A DNA stretch of 64,000 bases from Maritimibacter fusiformis (GTDB lineage Bacteria; Pseudomonadota; Alphaproteobacteria; Rhodobacterales; Rhodobacteraceae), in the NCBI RefSeq assembly GCF_008086115.1, contig NZ_VSIY01000004.1, positions 659,347-723,346 of the forward strand, in the 5' to 3' direction. The position numbers were made by a program, and so were the translations under genes. Positions 55,664-63,366 of the stretch are shown piece by piece (within the stretch, counting starts at the first letter, position 1; the number at the start of each line of letters is the position of its first letter). The notes under the pieces are model-generated. The model was not told the origin of the DNA and made no database searches. It worked only from the letters and a program-made list of their open reading frames with translations.

Positions 55664-58177
55664 CTATGGCGCATCCTGCATGTCCGGCAGGAACGCCTCC
55701 GGCGCGATCCCGCGTTTCTCGGCGCTGTCGCGCACAGCCGTCTGCAACGCCTCGCTGCGCGACAGCAAGCGGCGAAAGCGGTCCTCGTCGAGAACCAGAA
55801 GAAGCGACGGGGCGATGGCGCGCACTTCCGTCCGAAGCCTGTTTCGCATCAGGATCGCCATCTGCCCGAACATCTCGCCGCGGCCCAGCCGCCAGGATTG
55901 GCCCGCGCTTGTCAGTTCGACGGCACCCGAGGCGATGAAGAACACGCGTTTGATGGTGCTGTCCTTGCGGATGATGACATCGCCCGCATTCACGTAGCGC
56001 GCCTTGAACGCGCGACCCAGCCGCTTCAACGCGGCGCCGTCAAGATCCGCGAACAGCGGATATCGCCGCAATAGCTCGGTCCGCTGGAGCGCGATGTCGA
56101 GGCGCGGGCGGCTCTCCGCGGCAGCGCGCCGGGCCGTCACGTCCTGCATCAGCGTTGTGTAGACCTCCGAGCCGATCACGCCGTCTTCGCGCATGGCAGT
56201 GTATTCGCGTTCTTCCAGGCGCAGGGCGGTGCGCCGGATGAACCGGCGCTGCAGTTCTTCGGCATACCCCGGGTATTGCAGCCGCAATCCTTCCAGCGCG
56301 GTTTCCACGACCTCGATGCGCCGGGCCAGCATCTCGTGCAGAAGGTCGGCCAGACGGCGGCCATGAATGCGGCGGATGCGGCCATCTATGAAGGCCCCCA
56401 GATCCTTCATGATCAGTCGCTGGGACAAAAGCTCCTCGAACCGGTCGGCGGTCATCCGCACCAGCGGGGCGGAAATGCCCAGGCTGCTGTGCAGCATCAC
56501 GGCGGCACGAAAGCCGTAGCCATAGGCGACCGACTGGCGGGCCGCGCGTTGATAACCGCTGCGCCCGCCGGTCCGGGCCGCCTCTATCAGCCGGTCGGCG
56601 CGGGATAGCGCCTGTTCGGCCATGCGGGCCGAGATCGTGCGTTCGCGGACCCGCTCGAGGATCGTGTCGCGCTCGAACCCGGCCAGCGAGATCAGGCCAA
56701 GCGTGATCCGGTCACGATCAAGAATATCGGCGCTGTCCTCGGCCGATTTCACCGCAACATCCAGCCGCTCTCCGAACCGAATTGCCTCGGACCGCACGAT
56801 GTCATGGGTCAGGTCATAGTTCTCAGCGGTGCGCGCCACGTCCTCGCGCACCGTCTGCAACGCCACCGCCACGACCTGCCGCGACAGTGCTTCGTCGATT
56901 GGTGACAACCGGTCCAGGCCCAGCCAGGCGATCACCGACCTGAGCGTCATGCCCTGCACGATCAGAGTGAACAGCGTGAATCCCGTGGCCAGGATGCCGA
57001 CGACGCGTTTCGTCTCGAGCGGGACGCGGACGCTTTCGGTAACGGCAAGTGCCAGCGCCAGCGTGACTGCGCCGCGCAGGCCGCCCCACAGGATCGCGAC
57101 CCGATAACGCCGATCGACAACCGGCGAGAGGCGCATGAGTGTGAGCAGCGGAAACAGCCCGTATAGGATCAACAGCCGCGCCACGATGGCGGCCAGGATC
57201 ACGACGCCGATCAGGACGATATCGCCTATTCTGACTTCTTCCAGGATGCGGGGGATCAGAAGTGCGGCCAGGATAAAGATCAGTGCCCCCGCCCAATGCG
57301 CCAGCAGATCCCAGACCTCGCGCAGGTTGACCCAGACCTGTGGCGGCAGCCGCCCCGGACCCGTCAGGTTCAGGGTAAGGCCCGCAACCACGACCGCGAT
57401 GACACCAGAGGCCCCGACGCTCTGTTCGGCGATGATATAGGCCAGATAGGGCAGTGCGACCGAGATCGAGATCTGGGCAAGCTCGTAGCGGGCAAAGGCG
57501 GCCATCACCCAGACGGCACTTCGCGTCGCCAGCCAGCCGATGAGCGCGCCGCCGATGATCAACAACGGGAACTGGGCCAGTGCATCGCTCAACGTGGGGT
57601 TCGGCGCGCCGAGCATGACGAATCCCATGAAGAGCCCGAACAGCGCGATGGCGGCGGCGTCGTTCAACAGGCTCTCACCCTCGATGATCCGCGCAAGCCG
57701 GCGCGGGGCCGAGATCGACCGGAAGATCGAGACCACCGCCGATGGGTCGGTGGTGGAGACGATGGCGCCGATCAACAGGCAGGCCGCCAGTGGCAGTGAG
57801 CTTGCCCAGGACAGCGCATAGCCGACCGACAATGTGGCCACCACAACCGCCACGACTGCCAGCGTCAGGATCGGCACCCAGTCGTCGATCATGCGCCGCA
57901 GGTTCATTCCCAGCGTCGCCTGAAACAGCAGCGTCGGCAGGAATACATAGAGGAACACGTTGGACTTGATCGGCAGTCCGAGGATGGCCTCGGCCACCGG
58001 GTTGAGCGCATCGGTCAGGTCGGTGCGCAGGAAAAACAGCGCGGCAACCCCGATCAGAATGCCGACAACCGCCAGGATCACCGTGAAGGGCAGCCGCAAA
58101 CGCGCCGCCAAAGGCTCCGACGCCCCTATGACGAGGAAGAGCGACGCGATGACCGTTGTGACCATGACGATGTCCAT
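55664..58177 (-). CDS. CPA1 Na+/H+ antiporter with C-terminal cyclic-nucleotide-binding-type domain
   Basis: Predicted NhaP-like sodium/proton exchanger, 837 residues. The first about 400 residues are about twelve membrane helices with IVSTTDPSAVVSIFRS and EGESLLNDAAAIALFGLFM, the ion-site region. A long cytoplasmic region follows, ending (about 690-815) in a CAP-type domain: LRRYPLFADLDGAALKRLGRAF, VNAGDVIIRKD and GRGEMFGQMAIL. The plant SOS1 exchanger has a similar layout. I use ATG 58177; the frame extends to a TTG at 58195. Confidence 0.9.
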   Translation of the reverse strand: MDIVMVTTVIASLFLVIGASEPLAARLRLPFTVILAVVGILIGVAALFFLRTDLTDALNPVAEAILGLPIKSNVFLYVFLPTLLFQATLGMNLRRMIDDWVPILTLAVVAVVVATLSVGYALSWASSLPLAACLLIGAIVSTTDPSAVVSIFRSISAPRRLARIIEGESLLNDAAAIALFGLFMGFVMLGAPNPTLSDALAQFPLLIIGGALIGWLATRSAVWVMAAFARYELAQISISVALPYLAYIIAEQSVGASGVIAVVVAGLTLNLTGPGRLPPQVWVNLREVWDLLAHWAGALIFILAALLIPRILEEVRIGDIVLIGVVILAAIVARLLILYGLFPLLTLMRLSPVVDRRYRVAILWGGLRGAVTLALALAVTESVRVPLETKRVVGILATGFTLFTLIVQGMTLRSVIAWLGLDRLSPIDEALSRQVVAVALQTVREDVARTAENYDLTHDIVRSEAIRFGERLDVAVKSAEDSADILDRDRITLGLISLAGFERDTILERVRERTISARMAEQALSRADRLIEAARTGGRSGYQRAARQSVAYGYGFRAAVMLHSSLGISAPLVRMTADRFEELLSQRLIMKDLGAFIDGRIRRIHGRRLADLLHEMLARRIEVVETALEGLRLQYPGYAEELQRRFIRRTALRLEEREYTAMREDGVIGSEVYTTLMQDVTARRAAAESRPRLDIALQRTELLRRYPLFADLDGAALKRLGRAFKARYVNAGDVIIRKDSTIKRVFFIASGAVELTSAGQSWRLGRGEMFGQMAILMRNRLRTEVRAIAPSLLLVLDEDRFRRLLSRSEALQTAVRDSAEKRGIAPEAFLPDMQDAP

Positions 58178-58195
58178 GATGTTGAAATAACACAA

Positions 58196-58910
58196 CGTTC
58201 ATCGCGCGCATCCATGAATGTCCGAATTGTCGGATTATCGTTCGCTTTGGCTAAAGGCTGAATTCACCGTGCTAAAAAACGTGCGTGTCGTGTTGTCGGA
58301 TCCATGGGGGAACCACGGTTCCGGACAAGACGCTGCTGTGTCCCTTGGACAAGGTGAACCGGCAGTTCCGTGTGCCAGCGCCTGACAGGCTCTGTCCTTA
58401 CCGCTATGCGAGCATCGCCTGCCGGGTGACAGGTCAGTGACTTCACCTACGTCGCTACCTGGTCGGGCTTCGTCGCCTTCGTGATCGACGCCGTTGCCCG
58501 CCGCATTGTCGGTTGGCGGGTGAACCGGACGGCCCACGCCGGCTTCGTCCTCGACGCTCTGGAACAAGCCGTTCACCAGCGGCAACCAGGCGCGGGCCTC
58601 GTGCACCACAGCGGTCGCGGATCTCAATATCTGTCGATCAAATACACCGAGCGCCTTGCCGAGGCCTGCATAGAGCCCTCGCCCGCCGGTGTCGGCGACA
58701 GCGATGACAACGCAATCGCCTCGCCTTCCCTCCAGCCGAAAACCGGATCGCTGCCATAGCTTGCGCTGTCCTGTTCGGCGCTCAACCAGTCGAGGATTGT
58801 CGCCGCCCCGGTCTGCATGTCGCTGGCATCGAAACGGAGCGCCCGCACCCAGTCCTCTGGATATGTCTGCAAGAAAGGCAGACGCGCGCGACTTTTGACG
58901 CCCTCCGCAC
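58196..58910. other. decayed insertion region without intact genes
   Basis: About 715 bases separate the antiporter start and the hxlR stop. They hold a damaged IS3 orfB (58318-58720) and an unrecognised leftward fragment (58733-58914). Bases 58196-58317 show nothing I can name. Confidence 0.6.
58318..58720 (+). pseudogene. IS3-family transposase OrfB remnant
   Basis: Fragments of the IS3 integrase core in order: VPDKTLLCPLDKVNRQFRVPAP, an about 45-base foreign insertion, then VSDFTYVATWSGFVAFVIDA, ARRIVGWRVNRTAHAGFVLD and HHSGRGSQYLSIKYTERLAEA. The normal HHSDRGSQY catalytic Asp is Gly here, a dipeptide is lost from GFVYVAFV, and the end is missing. It is dead. Confidence 0.88.
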
Positions 58911-58914
58911 TCAA
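58733..58914 (-). pseudogene. unrecognised gene fragment cut by the IS3 remnant
   Basis: A leftward frame reads SRARLPFLQTYPEDWVRALR and then DASDMQTGAATILDWLSAEQ with DPVFGWREGE, a protein-like composition, until it runs into the IS3 fragment. No start is convincing. I cannot assign a family. It may be the residue of a gene interrupted by the insertion. Confidence 0.35.
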
Positions 58915-59252
58915 ATCTCGATCGTCTCAATTCCTTTCAAGACCGCATGCACTGCGCGGCCGGTCTCGGTCAGCCCGTAGGTCACCTTCGGCGGAATCGT
59001 GTTTTCCTGTTCGCGCCAGACCAGGCCATCCGCCTCCAACTCGCGCAGGCGCTGGGTCAGGACCTTTGGCGAGATACCTGTGATCGTGCGCCGCAGAACG
59101 CCAAAGCGGCAGGCCTGCTGTTCGCCCAGCACGTAGATCACATGGGTTTTCCACTGGCCCCAGAGCTTACGCAGCAGTCTGTCGGCGCCACAGGGCAGGC
59201 CGGCTACTGCGTCGGCAGGTTCTGCCAGGTCGGTCTTTTGGGTAGTTTCCAT
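58911..59252 (-). CDS. HxlR-family regulator
   Basis: Winged-helix redox or electrophile sensor of the HxlR/YodB type. The 113-residue product has LLRKLWGQWKTHVIYVLGEQ, FGVLRRTITGISPKVLTQRL, RELEADGLVWREQ and YGLTETGRAVHAVL. A cysteine in GLPCGADRLL lies close to where YodB/MhqR-type sensors carry theirs. It is divergent from the dioxygenase gene, with 114 bases between starts. Autoregulation and control of that operon are inferred. Confidence 0.92.
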   Translation of the reverse strand: METTQKTDLAEPADAVAGLPCGADRLLRKLWGQWKTHVIYVLGEQQACRFGVLRRTITGISPKVLTQRLRELEADGLVWREQENTIPPKVTYGLTETGRAVHAVLKGIETIEI

Positions 59253-59277
59253 TCGGTAACGACTTTCGGTTGGTAAC
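59253..59277. promoter_or_regulatory. direct repeats that may be the HxlR operator
   Basis: GGTAAC occurs at 59255-59260 and 59272-59277, each preceded by TTC or TT, directly upstream of the hxlR ATG. HxlR proteins bind repeats near their own start, so this is a candidate site; weak. Confidence 0.35.
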
Positions 59278-59366
59278 TTGCGAACTACATATGCCTCCAA
59301 CCGTTGAACGCAACATCCGTTTCGGCCGTATTCACGCCGGAGCGGTGTTCCAAAGGAGAAAGCGAC

Positions 59367-60296
59367 ATGTCTCGATCCACATCCCAAGCCATCCCCGGCC
59401 TGCACCATGTCACCGCCATTTCCGGCCCGCCGCAAACCAATCTCGATTTCTGGATCGGAACGCTTGGCCAGAGGCTGGTCAAACGCACGGTGAACTTCGA
59501 CGATCCGGGCACCTATCACCTTTACTACGGCGACGACGATGCGGCGCCGGGGTCGATCATGACCTTCTTTCCCTTCGTGGGCGCAGGTCCGGGTCGGGCC
59601 GGTGCGGGCATGGCTTCTGCCGTTGCCTATACCGTGTCGGACCTTGATCAGCGCATGATTGACCTCGCCGAAGCTGCCATTGATTTCGAAGGCCCGTTCG
59701 AGCGCATCGGCGAACGCGCGATTGCCTTGAAGGACCCGGATGGCCTGCGGGTTGAGATGACTGAAGGCGGCGCGCGGGATGAAGGCTTTCATTCGGTGAC
59801 GCTCTGGCTTGATGAGGTCGAGCCCACTGCCAGGGTGCTGGAGGCGATGGGCTATGTGCGTGAGGCGGAAGACGCCACGGCCACGGGCGGCACGGGGGGC
59901 ACGGAGACGCGCGTTCGCTATCGCTCCACTGACCCTGGGCGGGGCTCGGCGGTTGACCTGATGACCTCGGATGCCCGCTCCATCGGACGTTCGGGTGCGG
60001 GCACCATCCACCATGTGGCGTTCCGCGCACGCACCGCGGAGGAACAGCAGGAATGGCGCAAGCGTCTCTCCGAGATCGGCCTGGACGTTACACCGGTGAT
60101 CGACCGGCAGTATTTCGACGCGATCTATTTCCGCACCCCCAGCGGTGTGCTGTTCGAGATCGCGACCGATCCGCCGGGATTCGCCGTGGACGAAGATGCG
60201 GCCCATCTGGGTGAGACGCTGAAACTGCCCGAGAAATTCGAAGCGCATCGCGCGCGTATCGAGCAGGTTCTGCCCGAAATCCGGGTTCCGTCATGA
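59367..60296 (+). CDS. ring-cleaving dioxygenase, MhqO/VOC family
   Basis: Vicinal-oxygen-chelate protein likely to act on hydroquinone or catechol rings. The 309-residue product has two VOC halves: GLHHVTAISGPPQTNLDFW with LVKRTVNFDDPGTYHLYYGD, and GTIHHVAFRARTAEEQQ with IYFRTPSGVLFEIATDPPGF, holding His and Glu metal ligands. AAAGGAG precedes ATG 59367; the upstream in-frame ATG 59304 is unconserved. It overlaps the hydrolase gene (ATGA). Confidence 0.92.
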   Translation: MSRSTSQAIPGLHHVTAISGPPQTNLDFWIGTLGQRLVKRTVNFDDPGTYHLYYGDDDAAPGSIMTFFPFVGAGPGRAGAGMASAVAYTVSDLDQRMIDLAEAAIDFEGPFERIGERAIALKDPDGLRVEMTEGGARDEGFHSVTLWLDEVEPTARVLEAMGYVREAEDATATGGTGGTETRVRYRSTDPGRGSAVDLMTSDARSIGRSGAGTIHHVAFRARTAEEQQEWRKRLSEIGLDVTPVIDRQYFDAIYFRTPSGVLFEIATDPPGFAVDEDAAHLGETLKLPEKFEAHRARIEQVLPEIRVPS

Positions 60297-61015
60297 GCCG
60301 CTTGCCGGAGGCAATAACCCGCGGCACCGGTTCGCATGCGGGGCAACGGCTGGTCACGGCCGGGGCTCTGCTGCACCGGGCGCGGCTGGCTGTCGTGATG
60401 ATCCACGGTCGTGGAGGAGCACCTGAGGACATGATCGGTCTCGCCGACCATCTCGCCCTGCCGGAACTTGCGGTCCTCGCGCCAACGGCGGCGGGCCGCT
60501 CCTGGTGGCCCGACAGCTTTCTGGCGCCGCTCAAGGCAAACGAGCCGGGTTTGAGCAGCGGGCTGAGCGTCGTCGCCGCGTTGATGGACGACCTGGCAGA
60601 GCAAGGCTTCGGCCCGGAACGGATCGCCCTTGTGGGGTTCTCGCAAGGGGCCTGTCTCGCTGTCGAGGCAGCAGCACGCCTTGCTTGTCCGTTCCGCGCC
60701 GTGGCGGCTCTTTCGGGTGGACTGATCGGAACCGGCGAAGCAGGCGGGCCGCAGCTCGCAGAGCTTTACAATCGCACGGCCAAGCGGTTCGACTACGAAG
60801 GCCGGCTCGACAATGTGCCGCTGCTGCTCGGCTGTCACGAACAGGACCCGCATATCCCGCTGGCGCGGGTGCGCGAAAGCGCAAGGGTGCTGGGAGGCAT
60901 GGGCGCGCAGGTCGACACCATCGTCATTCCCGGCGCCGGTCATGGCATTGTCGCCGACGAGGCGGCCTGGCTGCGCAGGCATTTGAACGACAAGCGAGAC
61001 ACCAATGAGCACTGA
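60293..61015 (+). CDS. alpha/beta hydrolase, MhqD-like carboxylesterase
   Basis: Predicted cytoplasmic serine hydrolase of the phospholipase/carboxylesterase family. The 240-residue product has the nucleophile motif GFSQGACLAVEA, an oxyanion segment VVMIHGRGGAPEDM, and the triad His in GAGHGIVADE. It is coupled to the dioxygenase gene (ATGA), as mhqO and mhqD pair in the Bacillus quinone response. It also overlaps the GNAT gene by 11 bases. Confidence 0.92.
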   Translation: MSRLPEAITRGTGSHAGQRLVTAGALLHRARLAVVMIHGRGGAPEDMIGLADHLALPELAVLAPTAAGRSWWPDSFLAPLKANEPGLSSGLSVVAALMDDLAEQGFGPERIALVGFSQGACLAVEAAARLACPFRAVAALSGGLIGTGEAGGPQLAELYNRTAKRFDYEGRLDNVPLLLGCHEQDPHIPLARVRESARVLGGMGAQVDTIVIPGAGHGIVADEAAWLRRHLNDKRDTNEH

Positions 61016-61298
61016 GTTCGAGATTACCCGTGAAGAAACCGACAGCAAGGGCCGCTACCTGACCGTGGTGGACGGCCATGAGGCCGAGATGACCTATTCC
61101 CGAGCCGGCGCCAGCACCATCATCATCGATCATACCGGCGTGCCGGATGCGCTGCGCGGACGCGGTGTCGGCCAGGCCCTGTTGCGCCGCGGTGTCGAGG
61201 ACGCCCGCGCCGAAGGCCGCAAGATCGTGCCGCTATGCCCCTTTACCAAGGCCCAGATCCAGCGGCACCCCGAATGGCAGGATGTTTTGCAGGGCTGA
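61005..61298 (+). CDS. small GNAT N-acetyltransferase (YidJ/PF14542 type)
   Basis: Mini acetyltransferase of 97 residues. It shows AEMTYSRAGASTIIIDHTGVP, GRGVGQALLRRGVEDARAEG (acetyl-CoA loop) and KIVPLCPFTKAQIQRHPEWQD, the typical short form. Substrate unknown. Overlap with the hydrolase gene points to one operon. Confidence 0.9.
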   Translation: MSTEFEITREETDSKGRYLTVVDGHEAEMTYSRAGASTIIIDHTGVPDALRGRGVGQALLRRGVEDARAEGRKIVPLCPFTKAQIQRHPEWQDVLQG

Positions 61299-61334
61299 GA
61301 CCTGCGAAACCGAATTGGAAGAAGGAGAGATATC

Positions 61335-62312
61335 ATGAGCTGGAGCCCTTGCCCCGACCCCGTGCCCGGAGACGCCGGGAGCGTCGATGCGGTGGAGACC
61401 CTGATCGTGCCGCGCGCCGTCGATCTGGGCGAGATGGAAGTGCGTCGAGCTCTGCCCTCCCACAAACGCCAGATGGTCGGGCCGTTCATCTTCTTCGACC
61501 AGATGGGCCCGGCCGAGTTCCTGACCGACCAGGGCATCGACGTGCGGCCGCACCCTCATATCAACCTCGCCACGCTGACCTATCTCTTCGAGGGTCAGAT
61601 CCTGCACCGCGACAGTCTCGGCTCCGAACTGGCGATCGAGCCGGGCGCGGCGAACTGGATGAAGGCGGGCAGGGGCATCGTGCATTCCGAACGCACATCG
61701 CCCGAGCGCAAGGCAACCGGCCAGCGGCTTTTCGGGCTGCAGACCTGGATGGCGCTGCCCGTGGACGAAGAGGAATCCGATCCCGCCTTCATGCACCATG
61801 GCAAGTCGGACCTGCCCGAAGTCGAGGCCGAAGGCCTGACCGCGCGGCTGATCGCAGGCTCCGCCTTTGGCGCCACCTCGCAGCTGAAGACCGCCTCCGA
61901 CACGCTCTATGCCGATGTGACACTGGCCCCGGGTGCCAAGGCCCCCATCGCGGCCAATTCCGAGGAGCGGGCGCTCTATACCATCCGCGGCAAGATCGAG
62001 ATCGCGGGGTCTACCTTCGAGCCCGGCCAGCTGCTTGTCCTGCGTCCGGGCGACGAGATCACCGTCGAGGCGCTGGCTGACGGCACCGGCGATCACGCAC
62101 GCTTCATGCTCTTTGGCGGCGCGCCGATGGAGGGGCCGCGCTATATCTGGTGGAACTTTGTCTCCTCGCGGCGCGAACGCATCGAACAGGCCCGCGAGGA
62201 ATGGCGGCGCGGGCGGTTCGAAACCGTGCCGGGCGACGAGCAGGACTTCATTCCGCTGCCCGAAGGCAATCCCAAGATCCGGCGCGCCGAAGGCGGAGTT
62301 CATTACCCGTGA
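61335..62312 (+). CDS. pirin family protein
   Basis: Bicupin of the pirin family; some members have quercetinase activity, so a role with aromatic electrophiles fits the operon. The 325-residue product has RRALPSHKRQMVGPFIFFDQ, VRPHPHINLATLTYLFEG with His ligands, AGRGIVHSERTSPE, and C-terminal FGGAPMEGPRYIWWNFVSS. GAAGGAGAG precedes the ATG. Its stop overlaps a GTG that begins a possible small exported peptide. Confidence 0.93.
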   Translation: MSWSPCPDPVPGDAGSVDAVETLIVPRAVDLGEMEVRRALPSHKRQMVGPFIFFDQMGPAEFLTDQGIDVRPHPHINLATLTYLFEGQILHRDSLGSELAIEPGAANWMKAGRGIVHSERTSPERKATGQRLFGLQTWMALPVDEEESDPAFMHHGKSDLPEVEAEGLTARLIAGSAFGATSQLKTASDTLYADVTLAPGAKAPIAANSEERALYTIRGKIEIAGSTFEPGQLLVLRPGDEITVEALADGTGDHARFMLFGGAPMEGPRYIWWNFVSSRRERIEQAREEWRRGRFETVPGDEQDFIPLPEGNPKIRRAEGGVHYP

Positions 62313-62455
62313 CGCCGCAGCCAGCCCTGTGCGCCGCCGTTGCTTTTCTCGCGGCAACAGTTAGCACGCCAGCCCTTGCCACCGTTGCGGAGGAGGGAGA
62401 GTGGATGTTGGGCCTCGTCGGCATCGAACTGGCGTTTTTCGAAGCCTGGCGCTGA
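62309..62455 (+). CDS. possible small exported peptide after pirin
   Basis: A 48-residue frame from GTG 62309, which overlaps the pirin stop (GTGA). It reads as a signal peptide (CAAVAFLAATVSTPALA) followed by TVAEEGEWMLGLVGIELAF, a short amphipathic or membrane segment. No family is known to me. Coupled start and signal-like N-terminus support it; length and lack of homology leave doubt. Confidence 0.4.
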   Translation: MTPQPALCAAVAFLAATVSTPALATVAEEGEWMLGLVGIELAFFEAWR

Positions 62456-62493
62456 TCACCCCGGCTTGCGCTTTTGTTCCGTTGTCGCGCGGC

Positions 62494-62760
62494 CTAGGGC
62501 AGGACACGGTGATAGACCAGCACTTCGTGAATACCGGGGTGGTATTCCGCGATCGCGGTCAGCAGGAAGTCGCGCTCGTCCATCCCGAGCGTTTGTGCGA
62601 GCGCCGGAATTCTGTCGAGCGGGACGCGGGTTTCTCCGGTCTTGAGCATCGAAATGATATTGGCCTGGCGAAACCCGACCCGGTCGGCGATCTCGCGCTG
62701 GGTGAGTTCGGACGCTACGATGGCCTTGGCGAGCTTGATTGCAGTGGGGCTGAAGGGCAT
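62494..62760 (-). CDS. XRE-family helix-turn-helix protein
   Basis: Small DNA-binding protein of 88 residues. The helix-turn-helix lies at about residues 12-45: KAIVASELTQREIADRVGF then ANIISMLKTGETRVPLDRI. AAAGGACC precedes ATG 62760. There is no adjacent toxin gene, so a toxin-antitoxin role is not supported. It sits next to a broken IS3 orfA. Confidence 0.85.
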   Translation of the reverse strand: MPFSPTAIKLAKAIVASELTQREIADRVGFRQANIISMLKTGETRVPLDRIPALAQTLGMDERDFLLTAIAEYHPGIHEVLVYHRVLP

Positions 62761-62798
62761 CAGATGGTCCTTTCGATGTTGGTGTCTGATGCTCTGTG

Positions 62799-63041
62799 TT
62801 AGTCAGCGTGAAAGCGTCCGCATCGGCGCCGTGCCATCTCGGTCGTGATGCCGGTTCGATCGCCACGATCCACCTCGGCCTTCTTGACCCATTCGTTCAG
62901 CGTCTGCGGCGCACAGCCGATCTTCGACGAAATCGGCAGGATTGCCGACCAGCGGCTCTCATGCTGCCCTTGATTGTCCAGAACCAGGCGAACGGCACGC
63001 TCGCGCACTTCGGGGGAATACTTGTTCGTTGTCTTGCTCAT
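62799..63041 (-). pseudogene. IS3-family OrfA remnant
   Basis: The product starts KTTNKYSPEVRERAVRLVL and continues with SSKIGCAPQTLNEWVKKAEV and TGITTEMA, a clear IS3 OrfA helix-turn-helix, then breaks off in RRRCGRFHAD where the leucine-zipper part should begin. The matching orfB does not follow; it is truncated. Confidence 0.85.
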
Positions 63042-63366
63042 GATGCTCCATCCTACTCAGGAGTTGGAGCCTCCGGCAAACCCGGGGCGTGTGTGGATGC
63101 CCCCGGTTTTGCAAGCTGATTTTTCGACGGTTGGGCTGGGCTTCAATCGGTCGTGTGTCAGGCCTCTCAATGTGGCTATACGACGCCACGGGCCGGTATG
63201 CTGTTCGGAAGGCGAGGCCCACATCGGTTCAGAGAGCTATGACGCTCGTGCCCCGGGACTGGGTGTCCCCACCTTGAACTTTGAAGTCCGTGTCGCTTAC
63301 TCCGTCGGTCGATCACCTTGCCCAGGCCTTGCGGCCATGCCGCGTCCCTGTCGTGTCGGATCAGGG
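63042..63366. other. 325-base intergenic mobile-element debris
   Basis: Gene-free stretch between the IS3 orfA start and the IS110-family stop. It contains the IS3 end-like segment at 63065-63089; the rest shows no gene I can support. Confidence 0.5.
63065..63089. repeat. IS3 terminal inverted-repeat remnant
   Basis: TGGAGCCTCCGGCAAACCCG and the next bases GGGCG, about 25 bases upstream of the IS3 orfA start, resemble the left end of IS3 elements of this type. The outermost bases look altered. Confidence 0.5.

Noticed and set aside
62494..62760. Toxin-antitoxin pair with the XRE protein
   Set aside because: No toxin-like gene lies on either side; the neighbours are an IS3 remnant and the pirin operon end.
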